Shown here piece by piece: positions 45,974-56,537 of a stretch of 64,000 bases of DNA. The DNA is taken from the NCBI RefSeq assembly GCF_022701175.1, contig NZ_CP078088.1, forward strand, positions 310,001 to 374,000, written 5' to 3'. The notes beneath the pieces are model-generated. The model saw only the letters and a program-made list of their open reading frames with translations, did no database searches and was not told the DNA's origin. The stretch's first letter is position 1. Each line of letters begins with the position of its first letter. The position numbers and the translations under genes were made by a program. This DNA comes from Allobaculum sp. Allo2 (GTDB lineage: Bacteria; Bacillota_I; Bacilli_A; Erysipelotrichales; Erysipelotrichaceae).

Positions 45974-47228
45974 ATGCCTAATCAAAAACATCTCAACGCT
46001 GTCACTCGAAAACTGATTCAAGACAGTCTGGACCAGGGGCTTTCTATGCCTGAAATCGCCCGACAGATCGACAAGTCTAAAAGCACCGTCAGCCGCGAAG
46101 TCAAAACGCACATTTCCTTTCAGCCGTGTCTTAAGGAATCTGATTCCAACGGTAAAGCTGTCATCTGGGATTGCGTCTGTATTCATGAATGCAGCCCTGA
46201 CAACGGGATTTGTAAATCTCCATGTAAAAAGCGAAAGCCGATTCCTCGCGAATTCAGAGACAAAAAGGATTGTGCAACGGATGTCCTAAAGCCCATCGGC
46301 CTCGGCGATGCAAACTCGAAAAGCGCCTCTACAAAGCGAAACAGGCGCAGGAGGAGTACGAAGAAACTCTTAGAGAATCACGCACTGGGATCAACCTTAC
46401 CGGTGAAGAATTCCAATATGTGAAACGCATCATCAGTGAAGGAGTTAAAAACGGGCAGTCTCTTTCCTCTATCTGTCAGCGCTGCCCAGAGATCCCAGTA
46501 ACGGAGCGTACTGTCTATACCTGGATCGAACACCGGGAATTAGCCGATCAGGGAGTCTTAAATATCGATCTCCCCTTAAGGTAAAGCGAGAAATCCGATT
46601 CAAGCCCTCTATCAAAACGAAAAAGCGGAAAGACAATTCTGTGGTTCGAGGCCGAACTTATGAGGATTTTCAGAAACACCTCGCTTCACACCCAAATGTA
46701 TCGGTAGTTGAAATGGATACGGTCTATAACGACGTAACCAACGGGCCATTCATGCAGACTTTTCTATTTCGCGATCCGCACCATCTGTTTCTCGCTGTCT
46801 ACCACACAGAAAAGACCGCTCAGGCGATGTATGAAGGGCTTAAAACTCTCCACGATCAGCTTGGAGCCCAGACTTTCCGACGACTGTTCGCGGTGATTCT
46901 GACCGATCGCGGTTCAGAATTTACTGCAGTCGAAGAAATCGAAGCACTCGGTGTGAAAGTGTTTTACTGCGATCCGATGCAGTCCATCCAGAAAACCTCC
47001 GTTGAGAACAAACATCTTCTTTTAAGGAGAATTTTCCTGAAGAACCGAGGCAGCCATATTTTTGATTTAGTCAAGCTGGGACTGACCAGTCAGGAGCAGC
47101 TGAACATCGCCATCTCGCATATCAACTCATATGGATTAAAAAGTCTGCACGGTCATACCCCGTACGATTGTTTCCGCTTTCTGGAAAAATCTTCTGAAAT
47201 TCTGGAAAAACTAGGAATCAAAAAATAG
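45974..47228 (+). CDS. IS30-family transposase, frame-broken
   Basis: About 419 residues if two breaks (near 46265 and 46580) are repaired by one base each. The N-terminal helix-turn-helix 'MPEIARQIDKSKSTVSREV' is typical of IS30. The DDE residues are in 'VVEMDTVYND', 'ILTDRGSEF' and 'TSVENKHLLLRRIFLKNRG'. A Cys-rich segment 'CVCIHECSPDNGICKSPC' lies between. AGGAGGG precedes the ATG. The repairs are in homopolymers, so the gene may be functional. Confidence 0.8.
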
Positions 47229-47513
47229 ATCCGGCTTCTGTCCACTTGAAGCCAGATCTGTTAACTCGCTAAACAATAACTAGAGTTAAGAAGGAGAACG
47301 AACACACCTTAATTCACATATTTGGCAGTTGCATTTAGTATCGGAGCAAAAAATACACTAATCAACTGCTCTTTTTGTCGTGGTTGCATTTAGTCCTTCC
47401 AACTCAAAAATTTTAGCATGGAAGCACAGAAAAGGCGAAACGCGGCCCTGGTAAAGAAAAATCCCCTCAGTTTCCTGGCTTAGATAAAGGAAATTGAGAG
47501 GAAAAGTAGATTT

Positions 47514-47577
47514 TTGAAACAGTAAATGGAACGCTCGTTTTTATCAGTTCAATGGTTGCGTTTACTATTTCAATTCA
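47514..47577. repeat. Palindromic repeat unit, copy C (inverted)
   Basis: TTGAAACAGTAAATG faces GTTGCGTTTACTATTTCAA. It forms the right end of the IS30-like element. The stretch 47229-47513 otherwise has no gene. Confidence 0.65.
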
Positions 47578-47718
47578 TCCAATTCACCATTTTTATATGG
47601 ATTTTTTCACTCTATTCGTTTCTTTTTAAGATTCTGATTTTTTAAGACACGTTTGGACGGCTATTCCCTGTCGCCATGTGCGGATCGGAGAGTAGCTGCT
47701 ATCCTCAGATTCGTAAAA

Positions 47719-47751
47719 GCAGGATACTTTCGTTTTCTGAAAGTATCCTGC
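47719..47751 (-). terminator. Terminator of the prfA-prmC-map operon
   Basis: GCAGGATACTTTC pairs with GAAAGTATCCTGC, 13 bp, followed on the minus strand by TTTT. Confidence 0.88.
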
Positions 47752-47783
47752 CGTATTGAAAAACTAAAATCTGTTTTTGAAGC

Positions 47784-48647
47784 TTACCAGGCGATGATTT
47801 CCACGCCGTCATCGTGAACCGCAATCGTATGTTCCCATTGTGCTGAGAGCTTGCCGTCATCCGTATAGGAGGTCCAGTCGTTATCAGCGTCGATGAACAG
47901 ACTGCATACGCCTTCATTGATCATCGGTTCAATGGTGAACACCATTCCCGGTGCAAGAATGATGCCCGTCCCGCGTGTTCCCACATGCTGGACCATCGGA
48001 TCTTCATGGAAGTCGTTGCCGACTCCGTGACCGCAGTAGTCCAGAACGACGGAATAGCCGTTGGCGTGCGCGATTTCCTGAATTGCTGCGCCGACATCTC
48101 CAAGATGTCCCCACGGCTTCACGGCCGCAATGCCTGCTTCCAGACATTCTTTCGTCACATCCACCAGCTTTTTGGCTGCCGGGCTGACTTCGCCAATGCA
48201 GAACATGCGCGATGCATCCGCATAATGGCCGTTTACGATCGTCGTGCAGTCGACGTTGACAATATCGCCGTCTTCCAGAACGGTATCGTCTGGAATGCCG
48301 TGGCAAACCTGATCGTTAATCGACGTGCAGCAGCTTTTCGGAAAGCCTTCGTAGCCCAGACAGGCCGGAATGCCGCCGTGCTCGATCGTGTAGTCATGAA
48401 CCATCTTGTCAATTTCGTTGGTCGTCATGCCCGCCTTGATTTTGGACTGCACCAGGTCGAGCGCGCCGTTATTGACTTTCGCCGCTTCACGGATCCACTT
48501 CAGATCTTCTTCGGACTTGATCATTTTATGCGTGGGCACCTTGCACCCTTTTTTCTTCAGGTCCATCAGTGTCCGGTCAAACGCTTCATGACACTTTTTG
48601 TATTTCTTTCCGCTTCCGCACCAGCACGGATCGTTACGCATGGTCAT
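47784..48647 (-). CDS. map: Methionine aminopeptidase with N-terminal SEC-C zinc motif
   Basis: 287 residues, intact. Residues 5-18 'DPCWCGSGKKYKKC' are a SEC-C zinc-binding motif, known in longer Map forms. The metal ligands are seen in 'IVNVDCTT', 'YADASRMF', 'CGHGVGNDFHE', 'FTIEPMI' and 'QWEHTIAV'. It removes initiator Met from nascent proteins. The ATG at 48647 follows GAAGGA and overlaps the prmC end by 14 bases; an upstream extension to 48677 is not supported. Confidence 0.94.
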   Translation of the reverse strand: MTMRNDPCWCGSGKKYKKCHEAFDRTLMDLKKKGCKVPTHKMIKSEEDLKWIREAAKVNNGALDLVQSKIKAGMTTNEIDKMVHDYTIEHGGIPACLGYEGFPKSCCTSINDQVCHGIPDDTVLEDGDIVNVDCTTIVNGHYADASRMFCIGEVSPAAKKLVDVTKECLEAGIAAVKPWGHLGDVGAAIQEIAHANGYSVVLDYCGHGVGNDFHEDPMVQHVGTRGTGIILAPGMVFTIEPMINEGVCSLFIDADNDWTSYTDDGKLSAQWEHTIAVHDDGVEIIAW

Positions 48648-49511
48648 GTTTAGTTCCTTCTTTCTCCATCTGAACAATCAGAATTCTGTCTTTTCCATTG
48701 ATATCCTTAAGGACTGTTACTTCCGCTTCCGGGAAGAACTTGGCAGCCAGCGTTTTCAGACGATCGCCCTGGTCCCAGCCCATTTCAAAGCACATCACGC
48801 CGCCCGGATTGAGCACCTGATCCGCTTTCTGGAAAATCTTCCGGTAAAAGTAAAGGCCATCTTCGCCGCCAAACAGCGCCACGTTCGGTTCATAGTCCAC
48901 AACGCTGTGATCCATTTTTTCATTTTTCGGAATATAAGGCGGATTAGACACCAGAAGGTCACAGTGCATATTGCGGGAAATAAACGGATCCAGCATATCG
49001 CCCTGTACAAAAACAACCGAACCGCCTAACCGTTCATTGTTGGCGTAGGCCGTTTCGAGGGCTTCCCGGGAAATATCGGAAGCGAACACGTCGATCTGAT
49101 CGTTTTCCAGGGAAAGGGTAATTCCGATGGCGCCGCTTCCGGTGGCTACATCAAACACAACAGGGTGTTCAATCTGCTCGCACAGCACATCGCACTGAAT
49201 CAGAACCTGCCCGGTCAGTTCTTCTGTTTCCGGACGGGGATCAGCACGTTTTCATTGACGGTAAAGTCGTATCCATAAAAGTTTTCATAGCCAAGGACAT
49301 AGCCGAGCGGTTCGCCTTTTTCCATGCGGTGAATCCCCTCAAGATAGTCGGTCTGAATTTCCGGATCGACTTCTTCATCCATATCCATATACAGATTGAT
49401 GTCCTTTTTCTGGCAGAGCTCGTTGAGCAGAAGCATCGCCGCCTGATCGGACTGACCAGCCGCTACCATGCGATCCTTGCCTTCGCTCAGAAGATCGCGG
49501 TAACGCATCAT
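48634..49511 (-). CDS. prmC: Release-factor glutamine methyltransferase
   Basis: PrmC methylates the GGQ glutamine of release factors. SAM motif '[15 protein letters not shown]' and catalytic '[13 protein letters not shown]' are visible; '[15 protein letters not shown]' is the family's N-terminal hallmark. One missing C near 49240 ([10 protein letters not shown]) splits it; repaired length about 293 residues. Its ATG overlaps the prfA stop, so its substrate and the enzyme are coexpressed. Confidence 0.94.
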
Positions 49512-50586
49512 GACAGCGATTCTCCAGCCAGCTTCGCCTGCTGGTCCGCTTTCTGCAGCGCCTGCATCAGATCTTCCAGACGGCCGTCAATAATGCGGTC
49601 GAGCTGGTTTACGGTATAGCCGATGCGATGATCGGTGACACGGTTCTGCGGATAGTTGTACGTACGAATTTTTCCGCGCGATCGCCGGTACCGATTTTGG
49701 TCTTGCGCTCTGCCTCGTTCTTTTCGTCGATGGCGCGCTGATGTTCTTCTTTGACACGTGCAGCGATCGTTGCCAGAGCCGTCGCACGGTTTTCATGCTG
49801 GGAACGGCCGTCCTGGCATTTAACGACGATGCCGGTCGGCTTATGAATAACGCGGACAGCGGAGTCCGTTTTGTTTACGTGCTGACCGCCGGCTCCGGAC
49901 GCACGCATGGTCTCGATTTCCAGATCGTTCATATCGATATCGAAATCTTCTTCATCAATTTCCGGATAGCACAGAACTGTCGCGGTCGAAGTCTGAATGC
50001 GTCCCTGCGACTCAGTCTTTGGAACGCGCTGTACACGGTGCGATCCGCTCTCATATTTCAAAGTGCCATAGGCATGCTGGCCGCTGACTTTAAAAGCAAT
50101 CAGGGAATAGCCGCCGGCTTCGGATTCTTCTGCATCCGTCACTTCGACTTTCCAGCCTTTGCCTTCAGCGTACTTGGCGTACATGCGGTACAGGTCACCT
50201 GCGAAAATATTGGCTTCGTCGCCGCCGGCTGCTCCGCGGATTTCCATGAATGCGTTATGAGAATCGTTCGGATCGGTCGGAACGAGCAGAAGTTCGAGGC
50301 GAGCAATATAATCGTCAATTTTCGGTTCGAGTTCCGTGATTTCCATCTGGGCCATTTCCCGGATTTCCTTATCATGTTCTTCGAGAAGCACGCGGGCGTC
50401 CTCCAGTTCCGAAACTGCTGCTTTGTATTCGTTATAGGTTTCTACAATCGGTGTCAGTTCGTTGGCTTCCCGTCCAAGTTTGGACATCTGCCGGCGATCG
50501 CTGACAACCGTTGGATCCATCATTTTTTCATTAATCTCATCCAGACGCGCTGCAAGCCTGTCGAGACGTTCTTCCATTTTTGCCAT
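49508..50586 (-). CDS. prfA: Peptide chain release factor 1
   Basis: RF1 recognises UAA and UAG. The catalytic GGQ is in '[17 protein letters not shown]' near residue 233; the acidic '[19 protein letters not shown]' region and the 'QTSTATV' phrase are standard. One missing A near 49672 ('[15 protein letters not shown]') breaks the frame; repaired length is about 360 residues. It is first in the prfA-prmC-map operon. Confidence 0.96.
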
Positions 50587-50637
50587 TGTTTATCTCATCC
50601 TTCCCTCTGAGTCTGTATTCTTGTTCGTATCGTTTTC

Positions 50638-50646
50638 ATTATAGCA
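50638..50646 (-). promoter_or_regulatory. prfA promoter (extended -10)
   Basis: Minus-strand TGCTATAAT is an extended -10 site. A TTGACA lies 24 bases upstream, too far for a normal -35. Confidence 0.5.
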
Positions 50647-50736
50647 AACAGCTTTTCGCTCACCCTTTGTCAAGTCTTTTATGATTTTTTGTGCCCACTC
50701 TGAGGTTTCGGACAATTTCCCCTGCGCCGGGCAAGG

Positions 50737-50765
50737 TTGAAGCCCCTATCCGTTCCGGATAGAAT
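50737..50765 (+). promoter_or_regulatory. galU promoter
   Basis: TTGAAG, 17-base spacer, TAGAAT, 64 bases before the galU ATG. Confidence 0.7.
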
Positions 50766-50828
50766 AATAGGTAAGCGTTATGAATATTTCACTTTCGCTC
50801 CGCAGGATATGCGGGTAAAGGAGAACCT

Positions 50829-51721
50829 ATGAAACATAAAGTCCGCAAAGCGGTCATTCCGGCAGCAGGTTTTGGAACGCGCTTTCTCCCGGCGACCAAG
50901 GCCATCCCGAAGGAAATGCTTCCCATCGTGGATATTCCCACGATTCAGTACATTATTGAAGAGGCCGTAAATTCCGGCATCGAAGAAATCTGCCTGATTA
51001 CCAATTCCTACAAGCAGAGCATTGAAAACCATTTTGACCGCTCCTTTGAACTGGAAGAAAAGCTCAAAGCCAGCAACGATCTGGAACATCTGGAAATGAT
51101 CCAGAAAATTACCGATATGGTCAACATCGTATCGGTTCGTCAGAAAACGCCAAAAGGTCTTGGCCACGCCATTCTCTGTGCCAAGAGCTTTGTCGGCAAT
51201 GAACCGTTCGCCGTTCTGCTCGGCGATGACATCGTCATCAATGCCGGTGGACCAGGCTCCATTCGCCAGCTCATGGACGTGTATGAAACGACCGGATGCA
51301 GCGTTGTCGGCGTTCAGCCAGTCGCTGAAGAAAATGTCTCCAAGTACGGCATTATCGACCCGCTGGAAAAATCGAAGACGGCCTGATGACCGTTTCCACG
51401 TTCGTTGAAAAGCCCGCGCAGGAAGACGCGCCAAGCAACATGGCCATTCTTGGCCGCTACGTTCTTGGACCGGACATTTTCGAAAAGCTCGAAACCCAGG
51501 CAGCCGGCAAAGGCAACGAAATCCAGCTGACCGATGCCATTGACCGTCTGGCCAAGGAAGATACCGTCTACGCCTGCCAGTTCGACGGCAGACGCTATGA
51601 CGTCGGCGATCGCAAAGGCTTCCTCCAGGCGCAGATCGAATTCGCACTCAACCGCGACGATACGCGCGAAGCCATGGAAGACATCATTGAATCGCTCGGC
51701 TATAAGAAAGTAAGCAAGTAG
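50829..51721 (+). CDS. galU: UTP-glucose-1-phosphate uridylyltransferase
   Basis: Makes UDP-glucose from UTP and glucose-1-phosphate. The nucleotide loop '[21 protein letters not shown]' (residues 9-29), '[10 protein letters not shown]', 'LLGDDI' and '[10 protein letters not shown]' are diagnostic. One missing A near 51370 (LEKIEDG) breaks it; repaired length 298 residues. AAAGGAG precedes the ATG. UDP-glucose feeds surface polymers and, via UDP-galactose, the Glf reaction encoded at 59719. Confidence 0.96.
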
Positions 51722-51722
51722 C

Positions 51723-52493
51723 ATGATCACCGATACGCATTGCCATCTTACGTGTGACGAACTGTACGAAAACGCGGTGCCGCTGATCGAAAGCGCCCTG
51801 GAACAGGGCGTAGATCTGATGATGATCATGTGCACGAACCGTAAGGAATACGACCGGGCGCTTGCGCTGAAAAAACAGTATCCCGAAAATCTGAAAGTCG
51901 CCTGGGGCTTTTTCCCTGAAGACGCCAGAGAGATCACAGAAGAAGATCTCGAAGAGCTGAGAAAAGAAGCCGCCTGCGGCAATATGGATGTTCTGGGCGA
52001 AATCGGCCTGGACTATTACTGGGACATGTCGTTTAAAGAAGAACAGAAGGCCCTCTTCAAAGCTCAGCTCGATATCGCGGCCGAAACGGGGCTTCCGGTT
52101 TCCATACATATGCGGGACGCCGCAAAGGATTCCCTGGATATTCTTAAAGCCCATGCCCGTACGCCGATCATCTTCCACTGCTATTCCGGTTCAACGGAAA
52201 CCATGAGAGAAGCCCTCAAACTGGATTCCATGATTTCCTTTGCGGGACCCATCACCTTTAAAAACAATAAACAGGGGCCTGCCAATGTCATCGCCTGTCC
52301 GCCCGAAAGAATTTTAAGCGAAACCGATTCGCCGTATCTCGCCCCGGTTCCGTATCGCGGCAAGCGAAATCAGCCTGCCTATGTCAAAGCGACGCTTGAA
52401 AAAATGGCTGAGTTAAAAGAAATGGATTCCGATGATCTGGCCCGACAGATCCGCGCCAACTTCCTGTCTCTTTTTCAAAACGGATCCGAATAA
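51723..52493 (+). CDS. tatD: TatD-family metal-dependent DNase
   Basis: 256 residues, intact. Metal-binding 'DTHCHL' at residues 4-9, 'GEIGLDYYWD', 'HMRDA', 'FHCYSG' and 'SETDSPYLAP' are all present in order. TatD enzymes are Mg-dependent 3'-5' nucleases and deacylases. The start is two bases after the galU stop, so it is cotranscribed with it. Often called YcfH/YabD in Firmicutes. Confidence 0.93.
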   Translation: MITDTHCHLTCDELYENAVPLIESALEQGVDLMMIMCTNRKEYDRALALKKQYPENLKVAWGFFPEDAREITEEDLEELRKEAACGNMDVLGEIGLDYYWDMSFKEEQKALFKAQLDIAAETGLPVSIHMRDAAKDSLDILKAHARTPIIFHCYSGSTETMREALKLDSMISFAGPITFKNNKQGPANVIACPPERILSETDSPYLAPVPYRGKRNQPAYVKATLEKMAELKEMDSDDLARQIRANFLSLFQNGSE

Positions 52494-52579
52494 ACGCATT
52501 CCACAGAATGCATTCCCGCGAATCGACCATCAGAAGCCGACCGCAGCCGACAGCGGATTCGATCGTAAATTCTGAAACA

Positions 52580-52606
52580 AAAACCGCCTGACGGCGGTTT
52601 TCTTTT
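52580..52606 (+). terminator. galU-tatD terminator
   Basis: AAAACCGCC pairs with GGCGGTTTT, followed by CTTTTG. It separates tatD from the convergent prs gene. Confidence 0.88.
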
Positions 52607-52678
52607 GTCGATTTATATCCCGCGGAAGACTGGAGAGTTCCAGAAATCCCAGACGAGCGTTTCCAATTCGATTTGGAA

Positions 52679-53679
52679 TTAGTGACGGTTGTCGTCTTCG
52701 TGAACGAGAGCTGTCTGCAGCGCGTAGGACAGCGATTCGTTGAGCTCAACCGCTTCGATGGCAGCAGCTGCAAGCGGAGCAACGGAAAGAACTACCATTT
52801 CATCGTACAGTTTTGCGTTTTCAGTCTGATCGATGGTGTTCGTAACGATGAATTCACTCAGGCCGGAGTTTTTCAGACGTTCAATCGCCGGTCCGGAAAG
52901 TACGCCGTGTGCGCAGGCTGCGATAACTTCTTTCGCGCCTTTTTCGTAAAGCATGTTGATGCCGCTGGTCAGTGTGCCGGCGGTATCGACCATATCATCG
53001 ATGACAACTGCAACTTTTCCGTCAACTTCACCAAGCAGGTTCATGGCAACCGCAACGTTTGGTTTTGGACGACGCTTGTCAATGATGGCAACCGGAGCGC
53101 CGAGGCGGTCAGCCAGACGACGGGCACGAACGGTTCCGCCGTGGTCAGGAGAAACAACGACAACATCTTCGATGTTCAGACCTGGTTTGTGTTTGAGGTA
53201 TTCACTGATCAGAGACAGCGTATTGATGTCATCTGCCGGAATATCGAAATAGCCCTGAATCTGGGCAGCATGGAGATCCATGGTGATCACGCGGTTTGCA
53301 CCGGCGCGTTCAAGAAGCGAAGCCACCAGTTTGGCTGTAATCGGCTGACGCGGTTTCGCCTTGCGGTCCTGTCTGGCGTAGCCAAAATACGGAATAACAC
53401 AGTTGATGGAACGAGCCGAAGCACGCTTGCAGGCATCGATACCGATCAGAAGCTCCATAAGATTGGCGTTTACCGGGCGATTGGTACTCTGTACAAAGAA
53501 TACGTCTTTTCCACGTACAGACTCACCGAGTTCAACAAGAATTTCTCCATCAGCAAAATGATGAACATCACATTTTCCAAGGGGATTTCAAGAATCTCAC
53601 AGATTTCTCTGGCCAGATCGCGGCTGCTGGTCAGCGCGAATACAACGGTTGAATTTTTAAGCTCATCTTTGTTTAACAT
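52679..53679 (-). CDS. prs: Ribose-phosphate pyrophosphokinase
   Basis: Makes PRPP from ATP and ribose-5-phosphate. The repaired protein (about 334 residues, one missing base near 53575) has 'GYARQDRKAKPRQPITAK', 'ITMDLHAAQIQGYFDIPAD' and the PRPP loop 'VAVVIDDMVDTAGTL', all standard for class I Prs. The ATG at 53679 overlaps the glmU stop. The glmU-prs order is common in Firmicutes. Its product is used by Hpt and PurF encoded in this window. Confidence 0.96.
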
Positions 53680-54679
53680 GCTTGCGTACCTGTTCCTTCC
53701 TCATTTCCTGCGGGTTCCTCATCCAGGGCATTTGAAATCATTTCGTTCTGGACTTTGCACATCTGCAGGCGGACACCATCACCGATGACACTGTCTTTAA
53801 TCCAGGTCTGGGGAAAATTTCGACATAATTGCCCAGCGCCGTTTTGCCAAGGATTTCCGTATCCGGATAAATCACGGTATCGTGACCGATTTTCACATCC
53901 TGGCCGATAACCGTTCGCTGCGGATCTACAATTTGCACGCCGGCTAACATATGTCTGCGGTTAATTCTGTCTTTCATCCAGCGATATACATCGTACAGTT
54001 CGCTGACGGTATTAATGCCCGCCATCTCATCCGGATCCGAAGCGGCAATGGCATCCACGTGCTTGCCTTTTTCATTGAGAATTCGAACCAGATCCGTCAG
54101 ATAGTATTCATTCTGGGCATTATCGGTTGTCAGCTCGCTGAGCGCATCAAAAGATCTCGGTTGTTAAAGCAGTAAACGCCCGCGTTGATCTCTCGGATTT
54201 CTTTCTGCTCGGGAGTGCAGTCGCGAGCTTCGACGATCTCTTTTACCGCACCGGTTTCATCGCGGACAACTCTTCCGTAATTTCCGCCCTCTTCCAGTAT
54301 GGCACTCAGAAGAACAAGAGCCTTTCCCTGTGCTTGGTCATAAAGCATTTCGAGGGTTTCCGGCTGGAGACAGGGGACATCTCCATTCATGACGAGCGTA
54401 TAGCCGTCTTCGTCCTTGAGGGCCGAAACCTGCATGACCGCATGTCCGGTTCCGAGCTGCTCCTTCTGCAGCGCAAACTCTTCTTCGGGGAAAGCGTCCA
54501 TTAAGGACTGTGCCTGATAGCCGGCAACAATGACAATCCTCTCTGCGCCTGCTTTTTCAGCGCGCCAAGAGGATAAGCCAGAATCGGTCGGTCAATCAGA
54601 TCATGCATTACTTTGTTTTTTCCGACTTCATCCGGGTTCCTTTGCCGGCAGCCAGAATAATCGCATTCCGTTTTGTCAT
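53673..54679 (-). CDS. glmU: GlmU-like UDP-GlcNAc pyrophosphorylase, acetyltransferase domain largely missing
   Basis: The N-terminal uridylyltransferase is complete: 'ILAAGKGTRMKSEKNKVMH', 'EQLGTGHAV', 'VMNGDVPCL', 'GGNYGRVVRD' and 'NEYYLTDLVRI'. After residue about 250 only some three left-handed beta-helix turns follow ('VIGQDVKIGHDTVIYPDT', 'SVIGDGVRL') before an acidic tail ends the protein. Reconstructed length is about 336 residues against about 455 for full GlmU, so the acetyl-CoA site and catalytic His are absent. Repairs near 53812, 54150, 54540 and 54612 are all single missing bases. The stop overlaps the prs start, so truncation by a mis-assembly would have to keep that overlap. 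Confidence 0.82.
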
Positions 54680-54830
54680 GGGACCACCTTTCGCAGGTAT
54701 TCTAACACATCCCCGACATTCCTCCTCTTTGTTCAGGGTTTTTAGACAAAATCAAAAATGGCTTTTGATAAAACAGCAGATTCTCCTCAAAGCGTCTTCA
54801 AAGGACCATGTCTGCGGCATGCCGGCATGG

Positions 54831-54875
54831 AAAAAGCCGGAAAAGCGATGACAATTTCGCTTTTTCCGGCTTTTC
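54831..54875 (-). terminator. Terminator between the coiled-coil gene and glmU
   Basis: AAAAGCCGGAAAAGCG pairs with CGCTTTTTCCGGCTTTT. T-runs on both strands make it bidirectional. Confidence 0.85.
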
Positions 54876-54930
54876 AAACGGTTCTGGAGCCGATCCGACG
54901 GACTTTCTTTTTCCGTCCGAACCGATCGCA

Positions 54931-56537
54931 TTAATCAATGGAATCGTATTCGCTCTGCAGCTCGTTGATCTTGTTGTTCTTGTTATTGATTTCGGTTTCT
55001 ACCGGGAGGCTTCTGCCACAATCGCCTGCCAGTCGTTGTAGGCCGAATCCATTGCGGACTTCGCATCCGATTCGGAGCGCTGGGCATCGATCAGCGTATT
55101 GGTCGCGGAAGAAAGCTGGCTGTTGAGCGAATTGACGCTGTCGAGATCTTTCTGAAGGCTGTTGATCTGCGACTGCAGCTGCTCTTTGTCCGCACCTGAA
55201 CCGCCAGTATCCGATCCGTCGCCGGCATTAATGGCGTTGATCTGATCCTGGAGATCCTTGATCTGAGCACGAATACTGTCCGCGCTTGGATAGCTGTTCA
55301 GATCGTCCTGAATCTGATTGACTTTGCTCTGGGCTGTGTTTGTGGCCTGAACTGCCTGATCGTACGCATTCTTTTTGGAGTTGTACGTGTTTTCCGCATC
55401 GTTCTTTCGCTTATTGATACCGTCCAGCTTGCCCTGCAGAACCGCCACGTCGCCGCTGAGCGACTCGATTTCATCGCGGAGTTCCGCTTTTCGTTCCGCG
55501 TTTTTCACATCGGAGTTGGAAGAAGAAGGCTTCTGCTGAGCGCCGGCTTCAGCAAGCAGTTCATCAAACGTCTTGGACGTTCTCGCCAGCAGCTGTTCAT
55601 TGATTTTTCGCTTTTCATCTTCGGAAAGCTTGTCATACACGGAACGGAAATCCAGAACCTGCTGCTTGTTGTCATCGGTAAGGCCGTTAAAGCTTTCTGC
55701 CCAGCTAAGGAGGTCGTTGTAGCCTTTGCTGGTCTGGGTCTGCGCGCCGGAGTTCATGAAATGAACCGCCATGTAGCCGCCGACCGAAACCACAGCGATC
55801 GCCAGCGCGATACCAGCAATAATGCCGACGGTCCTCATATTGTTTTTCGATTTTTTACGTGAATGCGAAGAGCGGGAAGGCGCCGGACGCGAAGAGCCGC
55901 GGGAATCGTGGTGACGGACTCTTACATGACGGTCTTCTTCATCGTAGTCGTCATAATCGTCCTCTTCGTCGTCGTACGAATCGTCATAGTCGTCGTAATC
56001 GTCGTCTTCGTCCTCGCGTACGTATTCCCGGTGAAGGAGCGGTTCATCTTTTCCAGCAGACCGGCGATTTCATCGCTGTGCATCGTTACCGGTTTGGTCT
56101 GACCGATTTCGTCTTCTTCTGCCGGCGCAGCGCCGTTAAACACGCGCGTCTGCTCGCCCGGCTGAGCCGGAGCGCTCTGCGGCGCGCCAAACTCGCGGGT
56201 CATCCCCGCATTCTGGGCATACTGGTCTTCCGCCGAAGGGGCGGTTTCTTCTTTGGACGCAAAAACGAATCGGATCCGTTTGGCGCACTGCCAGGCTTTT
56301 CTGTATAGATCACCTGGGGCGTTCCATTTTTCGCCGCTTCGTTTTCCGAACGCGCTTTATTGCGTGCGGCCGACGAATACGTCTGCTGGAACTGTTCCGA
56401 TGTTTCTCTTGCCCGCTGAATGCGTTCAATCCGTTCTTTGTTCCGCGCAAAATCATCCATCTTTTTTCAATTTCTTCGTTTCCGCTCAATGAATCCAGCA
56501 GGGAATCAAAATTATCATCACGGTTCTGATCGCTCAT
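54931..56537 (-). CDS. Single-pass membrane protein with acidic Asp/Tyr tract and extracellular coiled coil
   Basis: Not a family I recognise. Reading across four single-base losses (near 55005, 55985, 56262 and 56462) gives about 537 residues. Residues 1-60 are charged and helical ('MSDQNRDDNFDSLLDSL', 'RNKERIERIQRARETSEQF'). Around residues 165-205 is an Asp/Glu/Tyr tract built of DDYDD-type units, then a basic Ser/Arg/Lys stretch and one transmembrane helix starting 'MRTVGIIAGIALAIAVV'. The outside part begins with a small helical domain and continues as a coiled coil of about 170 residues ('LRDEIESLSGDVAVLQGKLD', 'IKDLQDQINAI') to the end 'LQSEYDSID'. N-in topology and an envelope or division role are inferred. 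AAAGGGGG precedes the ATG. Confidence 0.7.

Larger units (their letters stand above)
45792..47577 (+). mobile_element. IS30-family element with complex ends
   Basis: Inverted repeats of about 30 bases start TGAATTGAAATAGTAAA and end TTTACTATTTCAATTCA, with one mismatch over GCAACCATTGAAC. Inside them, further copies of GTTGCATTTAG lie at 45831, 45859, 47331 and 47383, and TTGTTTAGCGA at 45899 has its inverse near 47265. The element (1,786 bases) is longer than usual for IS30. No target duplication was recognised. It may be a nested set of IS30 ends. Confidence 0.6.

Noticed and set aside
37051-47577. A single composite transposon from ISL3 to IS30
   Set aside because: The bounding elements belong to different families and no outer target duplication is present.
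45792-47577. CRISPR array made of the GTTGCATTTAG repeats
   Set aside because: Copies are few, in both orientations, unevenly spaced and at IS ends; no cas genes are present.
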